Shown here: piece by piece, positions 62,387 to 64,000 of the stretch
How the letters are laid out: each line of letters begins with the position of its first letter
Numbering within the stretch: the first letter of the stretch is position 1
NCBI RefSeq assembly: GCF_022539405.1
Contig: NZ_CP054394.1
Coordinates: 1,428,501 to 1,492,500, forward strand
Length of the DNA: 64,000 nucleotides
Source of the DNA: Natranaerofaba carboxydovora
Lineage (GTDB): Bacteria > Bacillota > Natranaerobiia > Natranaerobiales > Natranaerofabaceae
Direction: 5' to 3'
The notes under the pieces: model-generated
The model's input: only the letters and a program-made list of their open reading frames with translations
What the model was told of the DNA's origin: nothing
Databases searched by the model: none
Position numbers and translations under genes: made by a program

Positions 62387-63055
62387 TTAGATAAATTCAA
62401 AAACCTCTTTAATATGATTTATATTTCCTATGTATTCAATATTTTTTTCTTTTAATTCTTGCTCATTTGCCTTGTATGCCAAAAAACTAATTCCACCATT
62501 GATAGCAGCCCTACCATCAATCCAAGAGTCTCCAATCAAAAGCCATTCCTTCTGCTTTAAGTCAAACTTTTTCAGAATATTTTTTACACCCCCAGGGGAT
62601 GGCTTAAGCTCAACAACATGGTCTCTAGTAACAATATAATCAAAGTATTTATCAATAGTATGTTCCTTTAATGCAGATACTGCAGCTTCGTTAGAATTAT
62701 TTGTTAAAACAACCAAAATATAATTCGAGTATATTTTGGTTAGTAAATCAACTACGCCTGGTTCTAAACAAGCATCTTTCATGCCTTCTTTTTCAATATC
62801 TAGGATTATCTCCCATACCTGTTTGTTAGCTTTGTCATCATAATTTCTGGATTCTTTTGCTTTTTGGATAATTGTAGATACTGTATGTACGTCTAATACA
62901 GTTTCCTGGTTAATTAAATTTTTTGATACCAAAAAGTCAAAGATCTCTTGTTTCATTCTATCAAAATCTATTCTAGATGATAACAGTGTGTTATCCATAT
63001 CAAATATAATCCCCCGAAATCTTCTTTTACAAATTAAGGACCACCCCCATTTCAT
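62387..63055 (-). CDS. HAD-family hydrolase
   Basis: This protein of 222 residues has the HAD motifs in order: FDMDNTLLSSRIDFD (nucleophile and acid Asp, near residues 19 and 21), VVLTNNSNEAAV, a Lys in ELKPSPGGVKNILKKF, and LIGDSWIDGRAAINGG. The helical cap between about 30 and 95 is of the phosphoglycolate-phosphatase type. The substrate is probably a small phosphate ester. The start is less certain than for its neighbours: the ATG at 63055 has AAGGGA only two bases upstream, and no better in-frame start is visible before the first motif. Confidence 0.87.
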   Translation of the reverse strand: MKWGWSLICKRRFRGIIFDMDNTLLSSRIDFDRMKQEIFDFLVSKNLINQETVLDVHTVSTIIQKAKESRNYDDKANKQVWEIILDIEKEGMKDACLEPGVVDLLTKIYSNYILVVLTNNSNEAAVSALKEHTIDKYFDYIVTRDHVVELKPSPGGVKNILKKFDLKQKEWLLIGDSWIDGRAAINGGISFLAYKANEQELKEKNIEYIGNINHIKEVFEFI

Positions 63056-63161
63056 TCCCTTAAATTATAATTCTTTTCTACTTATTTCTCAACGGGGTGG
63101 TCATAAATAAATCTATATTTAAGTTATGATTTGGTACAAAAAGTCACCAGAGTCAAATTAT

Positions 63162-64000
63162 TTATTTCAGAACTGGAACAGTTAAGGAGCCTTCCGGCAT
63201 TATATATAGAAGCGGAGAGGATTCAGAAGTTTGTTCTATTGCTTTAGACAAAGCATTATCTAAAGTTTCAACAATTGTAAAGCCTAGTTTATCTGCGTTT
63301 TCTTTTTCTATCGAGGAAACAAGCAGAACGTTAGCTCTATCAGCTATTTTATAAATAGCATAAGCTTTATGTCCTCCCAGTACGAAGTGTTTTTTTAAAG
63401 CTTTTTCAGTTTCGTCCAAAGAGTTATACTTTGAAACCCATTCTTCAAACACTTTTGAGCCCATACCTTCAGGGCAATGAGCAAGAAGTATAAGCTGTCC
63501 TCCTTCTTTTAAACCCTGTAACGCATTATCTAAGGTTTTTTGAGCCTGATAAATATTTATATCTTTTGGATATCCGCCACAGCTTGCAATGACTATATCT
63601 GCTGGTTTGTCTATTTTAACCCCATACACCTCTTTGACAAACTCACAAGCTTTAGAGTGAGCTTTTATCATATCCCCTGCATATATGTTTAGAAATTCTT
63701 TTTTTTCATTTAAAACAACATTCAATAAAAAATTGTTTTTGACCATTGATGAAGCTTCGATTTGGTCTTCATGAACAGGATTTTTTTCTAACCTTCCTAG
63801 TTTAGCATCATCTGATAACATTAACCTGTGATTAGCCTGAATGGTTTTATGGCCAGATACGCCCGGTACTAAAGCTTTTCTTCCTCCTCCAAATCCAGCA
63901 AAGAAATGATAAACTACACTTCCTGTTAGTATCCTCTTATCAGCCTCATAAACTAATTTGTTAATATAAACGGGTGTACCTCTACTAGTTTCACCCAGGT
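63162..64000 (-). CDS. larA: LarA-type nickel-dependent lactate racemase family (DUF2088), 3' part
   Basis: The frame runs off the right window edge, so the N terminus is missing. About 279 residues are visible. Near the edge is the family signature HFFAGFGGGRKALVPGVSG, followed by HKTIQANHRLML. Further on are DIVIASCGGYPKDINIYQAQ, ALQGLKEGGQLILLAHCPEG and GGHKAYAIYKIA. LarA uses a nickel-pincer nucleotide to interconvert lactate isomers; relatives act on other 2-hydroxy acids. No larB, larC or larE genes are visible here, though they could lie outside the window. A Met at 63821 is internal and not the start. Confidence 0.9.
   Translation of the reverse strand, partial: LGETSRGTPVYINKLVYEADKRILTGSVVYHFFAGFGGGRKALVPGVSGHKTIQANHRLMLSDDAKLGRLEKNPVHEDQIEASSMVKNNFLLNVVLNEKKEFLNIYAGDMIKAHSKACEFVKEVYGVKIDKPADIVIASCGGYPKDINIYQAQKTLDNALQGLKEGGQLILLAHCPEGMGSKVFEEWVSKYNSLDETEKALKKHFVLGGHKAYAIYKIADRANVLLVSSIEKENADKLGFTIVETLDNALSKAIEQTSESSPLLYIMPEGSLTVPVLK

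Overview
The window is a gene-dense, AT-rich bacterial chromosome segment. Its strong GGAGG-type ribosome sites, frequent TTG and GTG starts, anaerobic metabolism (indolepyruvate:ferredoxin oxidoreductase, corrinoid methyltransferases, a ferredoxin-fused glutamate synthase) and cell-surface proteins built on copper-amine-oxidase-like 'stalk' domains point to an anaerobic low-GC Firmicute of the Clostridia. The acidic secreted proteins and a methylamine/betaine-type methyltransferase cluster would fit a salt-loving member such as the Natranaerobiales, but that is inference. No rRNA, tRNA, CRISPR array or prophage was seen.

Layout. 0-12 kb: end of a cardiolipin synthase gene, a chemotaxis receptor, two stalk-domain cell-wall enzymes flanking a SLOG-type protein, an SbcCD-like nuclease/ATPase pair, a stand-alone TrpB2 and a UbiA prenyltransferase. 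12-17.4 kb: a TetR-controlled operon (regulator, ABC ATPase, FtsX-type permease, membrane-fusion protein) with a visible promoter, operator and terminator. 17.5-30 kb: small enzymes, a NAGPA-type glycosidase with a stalk domain, an iorA-iorB plus paaK aromatic 2-oxo-acid cluster, a beta-carbonic-anhydrase-like protein, a CDF-like membrane protein lacking metal ligands, a CAP-domain protein, a radical SAM protein, a flavoprotein and a Ca/Na antiporter.

30-48.5 kb is a nitrogen and glutamine island: glnB-amt, glutamine-dependent NAD synthetase, two divergent asparagine synthetases, a split three-gene glutamate synthase without a small subunit, glnA, an ANTAR-domain RNA-binding regulator, and carA-carB. 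Three leaders in this island (glnB-amt with two tandem copies, glnA, and nadE) carry a small hairpin with a purine-rich hexanucleotide loop whose 3' arm is shared with the 5' arm of an intrinsic terminator. That is the architecture of ANTAR-controlled antitermination, and the regulator gene sits next to glnA. The NAD synthetase leader is the least expected member. A 152-bp element with terminal inverted repeats, probably a MITE, lies between asnB and the glutamate synthase operon.

48.9-56 kb is a corrinoid methyl-transfer cluster: three MttB-family methyltransferases with no in-frame amber codon, one corrinoid protein, a DUF1638 protein and a methyltetrahydrofolate methyltransferase. It could feed methyl groups from a quaternary amine such as glycine betaine into the folate pool. 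56-64 kb holds citramalate synthase, an unrecognised large anchored protein, small membrane and enzyme genes, a PAS-SpoIIE phosphatase, a GIY-YIG-like DUF123 protein, a HAD phosphatase and the 3' part of a LarA-type gene cut by the window edge.

Many starts were moved inward from the longest open frame because the longest frame begins inside the Shine-Dalgarno sequence. Each such choice is stated in its entry.
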